Source: an uncultured bacterium (GTDB taxonomy: Bacteria > Bacillota > Clostridia > Lachnospirales > Lachnospiraceae). Taken from it: a stretch of 45,628 nt of DNA. A program made the translations under genes and the position numbers. Each line of letters starts with the position of its first letter. The stretch's first letter is position 1. The DNA lies in assembly GCA_905215405.1 (NCBI GenBank), contig CAJMQE010000023.1:1-45628 (forward strand), in the 5' to 3' direction. The notes beneath the pieces are model-generated. The model saw nothing but the letters and a program-made list of their open reading frames with translations, was not told where the DNA came from and did no database searches. Positions 1 to 7,734 of the stretch are shown one piece after another.

Positions 1-66
1 TATTATTGAATTTTCAAGGTGCATAGGCACTTATTCAAGTGCGAAGTTTGAGTCATTACAATAAAA

Positions 67-108
67 AATACCGCCTGCTCAGTCTATTTTCACTGATCAT
101 GCGGTATT
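67..108 (-). terminator. Intrinsic terminator after the dehydrogenase-like gene
   Basis: Inverted repeat AATACCGC (67-74) and GCGGTATT (101-108). Read on the minus strand it is followed by a run of T (complement of 62-68), as expected of a rho-independent terminator. It lies 17 nt past the stop of the gene ending at 125 and would close the catabolic operon. Confidence 0.7.
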
Positions 109-124
109 CTAAAGATTTCACGAT

Positions 125-1027
125 TTACTTTTCCTTATAAAAGCTGCTCTCGCGAAGATTATTTAATACTTTTTCACTTAATAGTTCAAATGCCTGGCTT
201 GTTCTTCCCGCCGAAACATCTGCACAAAATACATTTTCAAACGCAAGCATTTGATCATCTCCTAGGGCTGCCCGCGTATCACATACGAACCACCCATTTT
301 CTGCTTCTAACCATTTCTTTAAAGCAGCCGGTTCAAAACCGGGTCCGATCGATGTATTGAACAACAGTTTCCCTTTGCCCAGTGCCTCAAATTCTTCACG
401 TCCAAGTAACAATACGTTTTTATTCAGGCAAGTAAAGACCACTTCACTTTGCGTCAGAAGTTCCGGAAGTTGTAGATAGTGCATCCCCTGTTTTTCTGCC
501 GCTTCCTTCCTGCTACGACTGTAATAACTAATTTCTGCCCCCAGAAACTGCAGTGCATCGGCAATCATTTTACCAGAAACTCCAAGACCGACGATACCAA
601 CTTTTAAACCTGTAATCTCTGTTGGCATTTCCTTAAGCATTGGTCTGTCAAAACCGTGCAGGAATCGAATCAGTTCACTCAAAACAAATTCTACTACACC
701 ACGGTCGCCATAATCCCGAATGCCCTTGACCTCAATTCCATGCGCTTTGGCATATGCGATATCGACATTTGCACTCTCTTCTGAATAAAGACTGCAACAC
801 ATTCCTACGTATTTTAAATTCGAACATTTCTCCATTACATCTGCTTCCAGTCTGGATGTATAACTGAGCAGAACACAATCCGCATCCTGTATTCGATCTA
901 AGATCTCTTTGGAGTCTTTGGGTATATCATTGTAGAGTAAAACTTCTTCTGCGATTTCATATAATTGCTTTTCTGCCGATGGGACCAGGCTGACTGGCTC
1001 CATTGCAACTAACTTATGATATTTCAT
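125..1027 (-). CDS. D-isomer 2-hydroxyacid dehydrogenase-like NAD-binding protein with non-canonical active site
   Basis: The 300 aa protein has the bipartite architecture of D-2-hydroxyacid dehydrogenases. The Rossmann motif GIVGLGVSG lies near residues 145-153 and a substrate-domain-like part (about 1-110) precedes it. Family length is usually 310-340, so it is slightly short. The three catalytic positions do not look conserved. Where the Arg motif (N-x-x-RG) belongs it reads NTSIGPGFEP; the acidic residue expected before the C-terminal hinge is not evident (VCDTRAALGDD); the PHxAG His motif reads DVSAG. NAD(P) binding is therefore likely, but the usual hydride-transfer chemistry is doubtful. 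It starts 15 nt after the aspartate-dehydrogenase-like gene and is probably translated from the same mRNA. By context it acts in the sugar-acid/amino-acid locus; its substrate is unknown. Confidence 0.8.
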   Translation of the reverse strand: MKYHKLVAMEPVSLVPSAEKQLYEIAEEVLLYNDIPKDSKEILDRIQDADCVLLSYTSRLEADVMEKCSNLKYVGMCCSLYSEESANVDIAYAKAHGIEVKGIRDYGDRGVVEFVLSELIRFLHGFDRPMLKEMPTEITGLKVGIVGLGVSGKMIADALQFLGAEISYYSRSRKEAAEKQGMHYLQLPELLTQSEVVFTCLNKNVLLLGREEFEALGKGKLLFNTSIGPGFEPAALKKWLEAENGWFVCDTRAALGDDQMLAFENVFCADVSAGRTSQAFELLSEKVLNNLRESSFYKEK

Positions 1028-1042
1028 TTTAGCCCTCTTTCC

Positions 1043-1861
1043 TTAGAAAATAATTGGTGACGTAATGTTTTGCAGCACTGCAACAACACTCCAAGCCGCA
1101 ATTTCACTGGTTGCTGAGTATATATTCACTTCCGTGTGCATACCTGGAATTTCGGATGTGATAACATAGTCATCGCCATGCATATCCAGTTCGCTGTTCA
1201 TCGTCACGTTGAGTTTTTCAGCCCCTACACTTGCGAGCGCTGTTGCTACTGCAACATTTACCTTCGTAGGAAGCAGTTCTATTGCCTTTGTCGCACTTCC
1301 CTGAAATACTTCCCTGCTGTCTTTTTCCTTAAGCAGATTTTCCTCAAATAAAGGTGTATTTTTTAATGCGACTGGATTTTTGCGGGAGTGAAAAGATGCC
1401 TTGGCTTCTATTCCCTTTGCTTCTCCCATCAGAGAAATTGTCCTAAGTACATCAAATCCGCCAACTGCACCGGATGCAATATAAACTTTGGCATTTCCTT
1501 GTCTGGCTGCATTTGAAATTCTTTCTTTGAGCTCATCATCCGCAAGAGCGCCAATCGAAACAAGAACCAGGCTACAACCTGCCTTAAGCACTTTTTCAGC
1601 TATGTCCCTGACACATGCTACCGATGCCATTTCCACAATGATATCTGGTTTCTGTAAAAGCAGTTCATCGATATCATGACAGCATGCACATTCCTTTTCC
1701 TGGATTTTAGTGATCCGTTCAGCTGCCGCACTCATTTTTTCCTTCGTTCTTGCACATACTCCGCTAAATTCATACTCTGAAAGCATTCCTTTTTCAAATG
1801 CATCTATTAAAATCGTCCCAAGATATCCACAGCCAACCAGGCCAAGCTTTACTCTATTCAT
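1043..1861 (-). CDS. Aspartate dehydrogenase-like NAD(P)-dependent oxidoreductase (NadX/DUF108 family)
   Basis: About 272 aa. The N-terminal Rossmann motif LGLVGCGYLG and the mid-protein SGAVGGFDVLR segment match the L-aspartate dehydrogenase family, which oxidises L-aspartate to iminoaspartate. The C-terminal PSPENPKTS-like signature of that family is replaced by YSATSEIAAWS, so the substrate may differ. I place the start at the ATG at 1861: GTGAGG sits 7 nt upstream, and the in-frame GTG at 1873 is part of that Shine-Dalgarno. No quinolinate synthase (nadA) or nadC is nearby, arguing against a role in NAD synthesis and for catabolism with the neighbouring dehydrogenase-like protein. A terminator-like hairpin separates it from the upstream dehydratase gene. 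Confidence 0.75.
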   Translation of the reverse strand: MNRVKLGLVGCGYLGTILIDAFEKGMLSEYEFSGVCARTKEKMSAAAERITKIQEKECACCHDIDELLLQKPDIIVEMASVACVRDIAEKVLKAGCSLVLVSIGALADDELKERISNAARQGNAKVYIASGAVGGFDVLRTISLMGEAKGIEAKASFHSRKNPVALKNTPLFEENLLKEKDSREVFQGSATKAIELLPTKVNVAVATALASVGAEKLNVTMNSELDMHGDDYVITSEIPGMHTEVNIYSATSEIAAWSVVAVLQNITSPIIF

Positions 1862-1972
1862 TTGAAGCCTCACTTTTCTTTATTATATTAAGTATTTATT
1901 CGTTTACTTTCATCTTCTTAATTATAAATGAGTGGTAAAGTGAAGTCAAACAGCGTCTGTCCCATTTGCACT

Positions 1973-2041
1973 AAAAAAGACTTTTAGTCGCTTATCCGCT
2001 GCTCTATTGTTCAACAGGTAAGCTTTCTAAAAGTCTTTTTT
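1973..2041 (-). terminator. Long-stem terminator/attenuator between dehydratase and dehydrogenase genes
   Basis: Perfect 15-bp inverted repeat AAAAAAGACTTTTAG (1973-1987) and CTAAAAGTCTTTTTT (2027-2041), with an inner GCTTA/TAAGC pair in the 39-nt loop. The T-run on either strand makes it potentially bidirectional. It lies 80 nt after the dehydratase stop and 110 nt before the next start, so expression of the two dehydrogenase genes depends on readthrough or a second promoter. Confidence 0.65.
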
Positions 2042-2121
2042 CGATAAAGATAACACTTTTTAATCTGCTATCTTTTTATTTTTCTATTCTAGCTTCTTTT
2101 CTATTCTAATATCTTTCTACC

Positions 2122-3867
2122 TTAGTATTCCAGATAAGCACCTTTCATAGGACTTGTTGCATGTTCACTGAACATACGAAGAACCCCTCTCTTATACTTT
2201 GGTTCTCTTGGTTTCCAGTTTGCACGACGTTCTTTTAATACTTGATCGATTTCATCCATTGACATTTTCTTTCCTGCGATTCCAACGATGTTCAATTTTC
2301 TTGCCATTACATCAATTTCGATCAGATCTCCTTCTTCCACCAGCGCAATTGGACCACCATCAACTGCTTCCGGACTGCAGTGGCCGATTACAGGGCCGGT
2401 GGAGGCTCCTGAAAATCTTCCGTCTGTAATCAGGGCAATACTTTTGCCTAATTCAGCATCACTACTAATTGCCTCAGATGTATAGAACATCTCTGGCATT
2501 CCGCTGCCCTTAGGGCCTTCGTAGCGGATCAGGACTGCATCGCCTTTCTGTACTTTGTGATGAAGCACTGCATCCAAACATTCTTCTTCACTATCAAATG
2601 GTCTTGCTGTCAGCACTGCCTGGAACATTTCCTTAGGGCATGCAGTATGCTTGATCACAGCACCTTCTGGTGCAAGATTTCCTCTTAACACTGCAATACT
2701 TCCGTCTGTACCGATAGCTTCATCATATGGACGAATGATATCTTCTTTTTTCAGATGAATCTGATATCTTTCGTTAAATTTCTCCAGCCATTCATTACAT
2801 TTTTCGTAGAAGCCATTCTTTTTCAGTTCTTCCAGATTTTCTCCAAGTGTCTTGCCTGTGATCGTCATGACATCCAGGTGCAGATGCTGTTTGATTTCTT
2901 CCATAATTGCTGGAACACCGCCTGCATAATAAAATGTTTCTGCTGGCCATTTTCCTGCTGGACGAATGTTCAAAAGATAATGTGCGCCTCTGTGCAACTG
3001 GTCAAACGTATCTCCTGTGATTTCAATACCAAATTCATGCGCAATCGCAGGTATATGAAGAAGACAGTTGGTACTTCCTGATATTGCCGCATGAACAAGG
3101 ATCGCATTTTCAAAACTTTCTTTTGTTACGATATCACTTGGTTTCATATTTGGCATCTGTGCGATTCTAACTGCTGTCTCACCCGCCTGTCTGGCAAATG
3201 CAAGCAGATCCGGACTAGTCGCTGGCATCAGTGCACTTCCTGGCAGAGCCAGACCAAGTGCTTCCGCCATGATCTGCATAGTAGATGCTGTTCCAATAAA
3301 TGAACATGCACCACAGCTTGGACAAGCATTACATTTTGCCCAGTTCAACTTTTCTTCATCGATTTCTCCACGCTGATATTTTGCACTGTACATACCAAGC
3401 TGTTCAAGTGTCAGCATTTCTGGACCTGCATTCATTGTTCCACCTGGAACGACAACAGCCGGAATATTTACTCTGGCAAGTCCCATCAGGTTTCCTGGCA
3501 TTCCCTTATCACAGCTTGAAAGATAGACACCAGCATCAAAAGGTGTAGCATTTTCATGAATTTCAATCATATTTGCGATCATTTCACGACTTGCAAGACT
3601 GTAATTAATTCCATCCGTTCCCTGACTTTCTCCATCACAAATATCTGTACAGAAATATCTGGCTCCACGACCTCCCGCCGCATCAACACCTTTTCTGACT
3701 TCATCGATCAGAATATCCAGATGTCCACTACCTGGATGACTATCACCGAATGTGCTTTCAATCATGACCTGCACCTTTTTCAGATCTTCCTTTTTCCAAC
3801 CTGTACCAATTCTTAAAGGATCAAGTTCAGGTGCCAATTCTCTCATTTTCTGACTTACTAATTCCAT
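2122..3867 (-). CDS. IlvD/Edd-family acid dehydratase (dihydroxy-acid or sugar-acid dehydratase)
   Basis: About 581 aa. Family hallmarks are visible: CDGESQGTDGINYSLASRE (near 75-93), SSCDKGMPGN (near 117-126), CPSCGACSFIGTASTM (near 180-195), and a C-terminal ITDGRFSGASTGPVIGH. The CDK cysteine and the CGAC cysteine are two of the three known Fe-S ligands. The first ligand (PCxxHL in IlvD) reads HPGSGHL, so that cysteine is absent; this is also true of some sugar-acid dehydratases such as the YjhG/YagF type. With GntP and GntR beside it, a sugar acid or related hydroxy acid is a likelier substrate than branched-chain precursors, and no other ilv gene is present. The start is placed at the ATG at 3867, preceded by GGAGGAAAGG; an in-frame GTG at 3900 has no ribosome site. 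The GntP permease gene lies 195 nt upstream. Confidence 0.85.
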   Translation of the reverse strand: MELVSQKMRELAPELDPLRIGTGWKKEDLKKVQVMIESTFGDSHPGSGHLDILIDEVRKGVDAAGGRGARYFCTDICDGESQGTDGINYSLASREMIANMIEIHENATPFDAGVYLSSCDKGMPGNLMGLARVNIPAVVVPGGTMNAGPEMLTLEQLGMYSAKYQRGEIDEEKLNWAKCNACPSCGACSFIGTASTMQIMAEALGLALPGSALMPATSPDLLAFARQAGETAVRIAQMPNMKPSDIVTKESFENAILVHAAISGSTNCLLHIPAIAHEFGIEITGDTFDQLHRGAHYLLNIRPAGKWPAETFYYAGGVPAIMEEIKQHLHLDVMTITGKTLGENLEELKKNGFYEKCNEWLEKFNERYQIHLKKEDIIRPYDEAIGTDGSIAVLRGNLAPEGAVIKHTACPKEMFQAVLTARPFDSEEECLDAVLHHKVQKGDAVLIRYEGPKGSGMPEMFYTSEAISSDAELGKSIALITDGRFSGASTGPVIGHCSPEAVDGGPIALVEEGDLIEIDVMARKLNIVGIAGKKMSMDEIDQVLKERRANWKPREPKYKRGVLRMFSEHATSPMKGAYLEY

Positions 3868-4062
3868 ATTACTGCCATTCCTTTCCTCCAGCTGTGTCAC
3901 AGCTGTTTCTTATCTATCTGCTTACTATCTGATTATTTATTTTTACATTACTCATTTTTACATTATTCATTACTGTATTCCAAAGACTTTTTGCTGTCCC
4001 AAATTAAGCGCTAACTCTTTTCTTTCTGCCTGCCCTCTGTCTTTCCATGTTGTGCAGATGCA

Positions 4063-5418
4063 TCAGACAAAGAATGAAATAATCAGTGCTACCACAAAAC
4101 CAGTACCACCAACCAGAGTTTCCATGATCGTCCAGGTCTTTAATGTTGTTTTTTCATCCATGCCAATCAGTGATTTTACCAGCCAGAAACCGGAATCATT
4201 AAAATGAGAACAAACAGTAGCACCACCTGCAACAGCTGCAGTTACGCAAGCAAGGTACATTGGTGAAAGTTCTGAGATACCAGGCATTGCTGATATGATA
4301 CCAGCTGCCATTGTCATTGCAACTGTAGAAGAACCTACACAGATTCTGACAAGTGCTGCAACAATAAATGCTACTACTACAATTGGAAGATTTGCAGAAG
4401 ATACTGCATTACCAATTACATCACCAAGTCCTGAATACTGCAGCATATATCTTAAAACACCACCACAAGCAGTTACTAAAAGAATCAATCCTGCTGGTTC
4501 CAATGACTTCGTCATGATTTTTTCAAGCTCTGCCATCTTATAACCACGTTTAATTCCAAGCAAGAACATTGCTGCAATTGTTGCGATCAAAAGTGCTACG
4601 AATGGCTCACCAAGAAATGTAACAACAGATTTAATACCTGCTAATGCTGGAACTACACCTGCAACTGATTTTAATACGATGAGAATCAATGGGATCATTA
4701 TAATACTTACGATCATCCAGAAACTTGGTAACTTTGATTCATCAATATCCTCCTGGTTCGCAATATGTTCTGGAACTGGAAGAAAATATTTCTTACCACA
4801 GATGGCACCCCATACAGGTCCGGCTACGATCATTGCAAATGTACCGCAGATGATTCCCACAAGGATTACCCATCCAAGATCAACATTTAACATGGTTGCT
4901 ACCAGGACTGGACCTGGTGTTGGTGGAATAAATGCATGTCCAACAGCTAATCCTGCGAGTAATGGAATCGCATAGAAAAGTGAAGAACGTTTTGTTCTTT
5001 TGGCAAGTGAAAATGCCAATGGAATCAGGATAATCAGTCCTGCATCAAAGAAAACCGGCATTGCAATTACAAGACCTGTAATTCCAAGTGCCCAGGCTGC
5101 TTTCTTATCGCCAAATCTTTTTACCATGGTGACTGCCAGTGTCTGTGCACCACCCGATGTTTCCAGAATTGCGCCGAACATGGACCCCAGACCAACTAAC
5201 AGTGCAATTCCCTTCAACGTGTTACCTATACCATCATTTACAGCAGTAACGATTTCTGTAAATGGCATTCCTGCCACCATACCAATTACAATTGCTCCGA
5301 GAAGAATTGATATAATTGCGTGAACTTTGAAAACAATAATCAAAGCCAGTAAGACTACCAGTCCAATAACTGCTGCAATAATCAGTCTTGTCGGATTTAA
5401 TACTACTTCTCCTGTCAT
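4063..5418 (-). CDS. GntP-family carboxylate permease (gluconate:H+ symporter family)
   Basis: The 451 aa protein is highly hydrophobic with about 12 or more membrane segments, which is full length for GntP proteins (about 440-455 aa). GntP-like stretches include GAILETSGGAQTLA, MPVFFDAGLIILIPLAF and FIPPTPGPVL, conserved from gluconate permeases to DsdX. Known substrates in the family are gluconate, other aldonates, glycerate and D-serine, so the exact substrate cannot be read from sequence. AGGAGG lies 6 nt before the ATG. A consensus promoter and palindromic sites lie upstream (5443-5513). It is the first gene of the transcript leading to the dehydratase. Confidence 0.92.
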   Translation of the reverse strand: MTGEVVLNPTRLIIAAVIGLVVLLALIIVFKVHAIISILLGAIVIGMVAGMPFTEIVTAVNDGIGNTLKGIALLVGLGSMFGAILETSGGAQTLAVTMVKRFGDKKAAWALGITGLVIAMPVFFDAGLIILIPLAFSLAKRTKRSSLFYAIPLLAGLAVGHAFIPPTPGPVLVATMLNVDLGWVILVGIICGTFAMIVAGPVWGAICGKKYFLPVPEHIANQEDIDESKLPSFWMIVSIIMIPLILIVLKSVAGVVPALAGIKSVVTFLGEPFVALLIATIAAMFLLGIKRGYKMAELEKIMTKSLEPAGLILLVTACGGVLRYMLQYSGLGDVIGNAVSSANLPIVVVAFIVAALVRICVGSSTVAMTMAAGIISAMPGISELSPMYLACVTAAVAGGATVCSHFNDSGFWLVKSLIGMDEKTTLKTWTIMETLVGGTGFVVALIISFFV

Positions 5419-5442
5419 AAAATACCTCCTAAAAATAATAAA

Positions 5443-5453
5443 TCATCAGACGT
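5443..5453 (-). promoter_or_regulatory. Candidate GntR operator O2 (degenerate) in the gntP leader
   Basis: TCATCAGACGT matches ACATCNGATGT at 9 of 11 positions. It lies just downstream of the predicted transcription start, where a repressor could block elongation. Confidence 0.4.
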
Positions 5454-5472
5454 CTTATTTATTTATGCCTGA

Positions 5473-5501
5473 ATTATATTTATTTTCAAAAATGGTGTCA
5501 A
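5473..5501 (-). promoter_or_regulatory. Consensus sigma-A promoter of the permease gene
   Basis: On the minus strand, TTGACA (5496-5501) and TATAAT (5473-5478) are separated by exactly 17 nt: a perfect vegetative promoter 55 nt before the permease start. A strong promoter like this usually needs a repressor; the adjacent palindromes and the GntR gene fit that. Confidence 0.85.
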
Positions 5502-5502
5502 T

Positions 5503-5513
5503 ACATCCGATGT
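5503..5513 (-). promoter_or_regulatory. Candidate GntR operator O1 abutting the -35 box
   Basis: Perfect palindrome ACATC-C-GATGT one base upstream of the -35 hexamer of the permease promoter. The same palindrome, ACATC-A-GATGT, recurs at 5643-5653. Half-sites and spacing suit a dimeric winged-helix repressor of the FadR group; the assignment to the adjacent GntR is by proximity. Confidence 0.5.
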
Positions 5514-5642
5514 TTAAGAGGTTCTTTTCTACTTTTGTCACAAATCAGTGTCAGTTTTTTCTCAATTTTTGCGACTAGTTTTGTGCACAATGTCCAATTG
5601 TTCGTTTTTCCCCTGTACATTTCTTCCAATTTCCGCTTCAAG

Positions 5643-5653
5643 ACATCAGATGT
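5643..5653 (-). promoter_or_regulatory. Candidate distal GntR operator O3
   Basis: Perfect palindrome ACATC-A-GATGT, 142 bp upstream of the -35 box of the permease gene and 173 bp past the regulator stop. It could support DNA looping with O1. Confidence 0.4.
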
Positions 5654-5744
5654 TTCACTCTATTTAGTGTTTCCATTTTCGAAGGATTGTATGTATGCAC
5701 GCACTGGTACCATTATTTCTCTGTTTTTTGTCATGTTTAAGTAT

Positions 5745-5808
5745 TATATTTTTACTTTTATATATTTTTACTTTTATACATTTTTACTTTTATATATTTT
5801 TATTTTTT
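5745..5808. repeat. Four tandem copies of a 16-bp AT-rich unit
   Basis: The unit TATATTTTTACTTTTA occurs at 5745-5760 and 5761-5776, with one C/T change at 5777-5792 and a degenerate copy at 5793-5808. It lies just past the 3' end of the GntR gene. It may vary in copy number by slippage. No function is evident. Confidence 0.85.
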
Positions 5809-5825
5809 TCTTTTTCTGCCTTAAC

Positions 5826-6551
5826 TCACTGTTCTTTCTGTTCTGCCTTGACCTGTGCACTACCTTTCATCTTCATAAGATATTCACGATTATAAGTCAG
5901 ATGCATGATCATTGCTGTTCTTGCACCGACTGGATCTGATGCTAAGATTGCATTTGTAACCGATCTGTGTGTATGAATTGTCTCCTCCATCAGTTTTCGA
6001 TGCGTCAGATTACCAAATGTAACAACTGCTGTGTTTATGATTGGAATTAACGTTTCTACTACACGATTTCTACTGCACTGCGCAATAAATGTATGAAATT
6101 CCACATCTTTTTTCAAATGGTTTTTGCCACCTGTATATAATTCCTCAACCTCATCACAAAGAGCCTGTAATTTTTGTTTTTCCTCATCATACGCATAAAG
6201 TGCTGCTAATGCTGCGATTTCAGGTTCTAACATCAGACGTACTTCGAGCAGTTCGATTGCTAGCTTGTACTTGTCCTCAAATCTTGCCAGCCCCAGTGGA
6301 TCATCTTCCACTGAAAACGTACTGATGACAAAGGTACCTGACCCACGGCGTACTTCCAGCACACCTTTGGAAACAAGCCCCTTAACCGCTTCACGGATCG
6401 TACTTCTGCCCACGCCGAATTTTTCTCCAAGATCATATTCATTTGGAATCTTTTCACCTATATTTACCGGTTCCTGCAAAATAAAATTCATCAACTCATC
6501 CTCTACCTGCGAACCTAAAAGTTTTTTATTCATTTTCTCAAATTGATACAT
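5826..6551 (-). CDS. GntR-family transcriptional regulator, FadR subgroup
   Basis: About 241 aa. The N-terminal winged helix (about 10-75) contains IGEKIPNEYDLGEKFGVGRSTIREAVKGL-type sequence and then VRRGSGTFV, diagnostic of GntR proteins. The C-terminal all-helical FCD ligand domain (about 90-225) carries RLMLEPEIAALAA and a later DVEFHTFIAQ with the metal-binding Asp/His pattern typical of FCD proteins that sense small carboxylates. The start is set at the ATG at 6551, since AGGGG is 8 nt upstream; an in-frame GTG at 6557 is too close to that site. It is the likely repressor of the gntP-dehydratase genes, whose promoter lies downstream of it on the same strand. Confidence 0.9.
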   Translation of the reverse strand: MYQFEKMNKKLLGSQVEDELMNFILQEPVNIGEKIPNEYDLGEKFGVGRSTIREAVKGLVSKGVLEVRRGSGTFVISTFSVEDDPLGLARFEDKYKLAIELLEVRLMLEPEIAALAALYAYDEEKQKLQALCDEVEELYTGGKNHLKKDVEFHTFIAQCSRNRVVETLIPIINTAVVTFGNLTHRKLMEETIHTHRSVTNAILASDPVGARTAMIMHLTYNREYLMKMKGSAQVKAEQKEQ

Positions 6552-6837
6552 ATGCACTACCCCTTACTTCATTCAGCCTGCTCTTTTACATGGCTGCTTT
6601 TTTATTTTTTAGTCTTTACTGTTTATCGATCATTTTATAGATCATAATTATTGTCCATTTTTATTGCTCATTTTTGACCATTCTTATAGATTATTTTTAT
6701 TTATCGTTTTATTGATCTTAGTATTTAATTTGTCATAACATTTTTAATTGTCTTAGCATTTTTATTTATCATAAAATAATTGCGTGCAAATGTCTATACT
6801 CTCTGTTCCGCCATGAGATGCCCTCTTTCTCCCGCTT
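6552..6837. other. AT-rich intergenic region upstream of the GntR gene
   Basis: About 285 bp with many short ATTTTTAT/TTATCAT-type repeats, presumably holding the regulator's own promoter. No promoter pair is convincing and no coding potential is seen. Confidence 0.4.
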
Positions 6838-6845
6838 TTGTATAT

Positions 6846-6886
6846 AAAAAAACAGAAAGTATCGTCTTTTCCAACTATACTTTCCG
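6846..6886 (-). terminator. Intrinsic terminator after the small membrane-protein gene
   Basis: GAAAGTAT (6855-6862) pairs with ATACTTTC (6877-6884). On the minus strand the stem is followed by CTG and seven T. It lies about 90 nt past the stop of the gene ending at 6976. Confidence 0.6.
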
Positions 6887-6975
6887 TCTTGTTTTCTACC
6901 TATACATTTCACACAAACTTTTCATTTGTATTGAACACACTTCATCTTGAACCACTTTACCTTGAACATGCTTCA

Positions 6976-7497
6976 TCACCCAGCCGTAATCTTCGCACCA
7001 GACTGATCCTTGCTTTCCCCGGCCGCATGCTGTTTTGGTCTTAGGATCTTTAGTAACCAGCGGACAACGAGTGCTGTAAGGCCACCAAAAAATACATAAA
7101 ACAAGACCCAGATTTTATAATTCGTCATAACCGCTGCTTTATAATACTGATCACCAAAATAATATACTTTAACCGTATCATTCTTTGTAAATGCCCAGAA
7201 CGATTCTACTGAATAGGAATGCCCATCCGGTGCATCAAATGCGGCATAAGAGCCACTGGAGTTGCACCTTGCTGTATCTGCTGTCCCATTGAAATAATAA
7301 TTTGCCTCTTTTACAACAAGAAACGTCGTCATCAAAAGACAGATGAACAGCCCCACCAGTAATAGCTCTGGCAGACGTGCCTCACGCCTGCGTTCCTTTT
7401 TTTCTTCAGCTTCATCATAATGCCCTGAGCCAATTCCACCACCCTGAAAATCCGTCATGTTGATTTCTCTTTTGTTACGTTCGTACAACTCATTCAT
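6976..7497 (-). CDS. Small two-helix membrane protein (DUF3592-like), function unknown
   Basis: 173 aa. A charged cytoplasmic N-terminus (EEKKERRREAR) precedes a membrane helix at about 44-62 (LLLVGLFICLLMTTFLVV). An extracytoplasmic loop of about 65 residues contains GHSYSVESFWAFTKNDTVKVYYF, and a second helix follows at about 130-150. This helix-loop-helix layout with a small beta-rich loop resembles DUF3592 proteins, but the match is by eye. GGGGG lies 7 nt before the ATG. It is a single gene, divergent from the flavodoxin-like gene. No function can be assigned. Confidence 0.7.
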   Translation of the reverse strand: MNELYERNKREINMTDFQGGGIGSGHYDEAEEKKERRREARLPELLLVGLFICLLMTTFLVVKEANYYFNGTADTARCNSSGSYAAFDAPDGHSYSVESFWAFTKNDTVKVYYFGDQYYKAAVMTNYKIWVLFYVFFGGLTALVVRWLLKILRPKQHAAGESKDQSGAKITAG

Positions 7498-7583
7498 AAC
7501 GCTTCCCCCTTTTTACAAGAACTTCAAGATACTCCTATTTTACATTTAACCTCTTCAATTTTCAACAGAATAAAATTATAGTT

Positions 7584-7601
7584 ATGTTGCATACGCAACA
7601 T
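7584..7601. promoter_or_regulatory. Palindromic operator between divergent genes
   Basis: Perfect inverted repeat ATGTTGC-ATAC-GCAACAT, the kind of short dyad bound by MarR-type regulators. It sits 83 bp upstream of the membrane-protein gene and 134 bp upstream of the flavodoxin-like gene. On the plus strand it overlaps a possible TTGCAT-N16-TATAGC promoter. On the minus strand a TATAAT lies just downstream. No regulator gene is adjacent. Confidence 0.5.
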
Positions 7602-7734
7602 GTAAAGTTATAGCGATTGCTTACAATCTACTTATCCATAGGAAATGCTTCTTATCATGCATCACAGTTGTGCAATTAGCAAACACGAACTTTTTTGTTC
7701 TGAACAATTCACATAAAAGAAAGGCATATAACTC

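Noticed and set aside
2755..3081. Plus-strand open frame of about 108 codons inside the dehydratase gene
   Set aside because: It lies antisense to a well-conserved enzyme, has no ribosome site and no protein-like composition.
6229..6244. Copy of ACATCAGACGT inside the GntR coding region
   Set aside because: It matches the candidate operator but encodes conserved FCD-domain residues and is far from a promoter, so chance is likelier.
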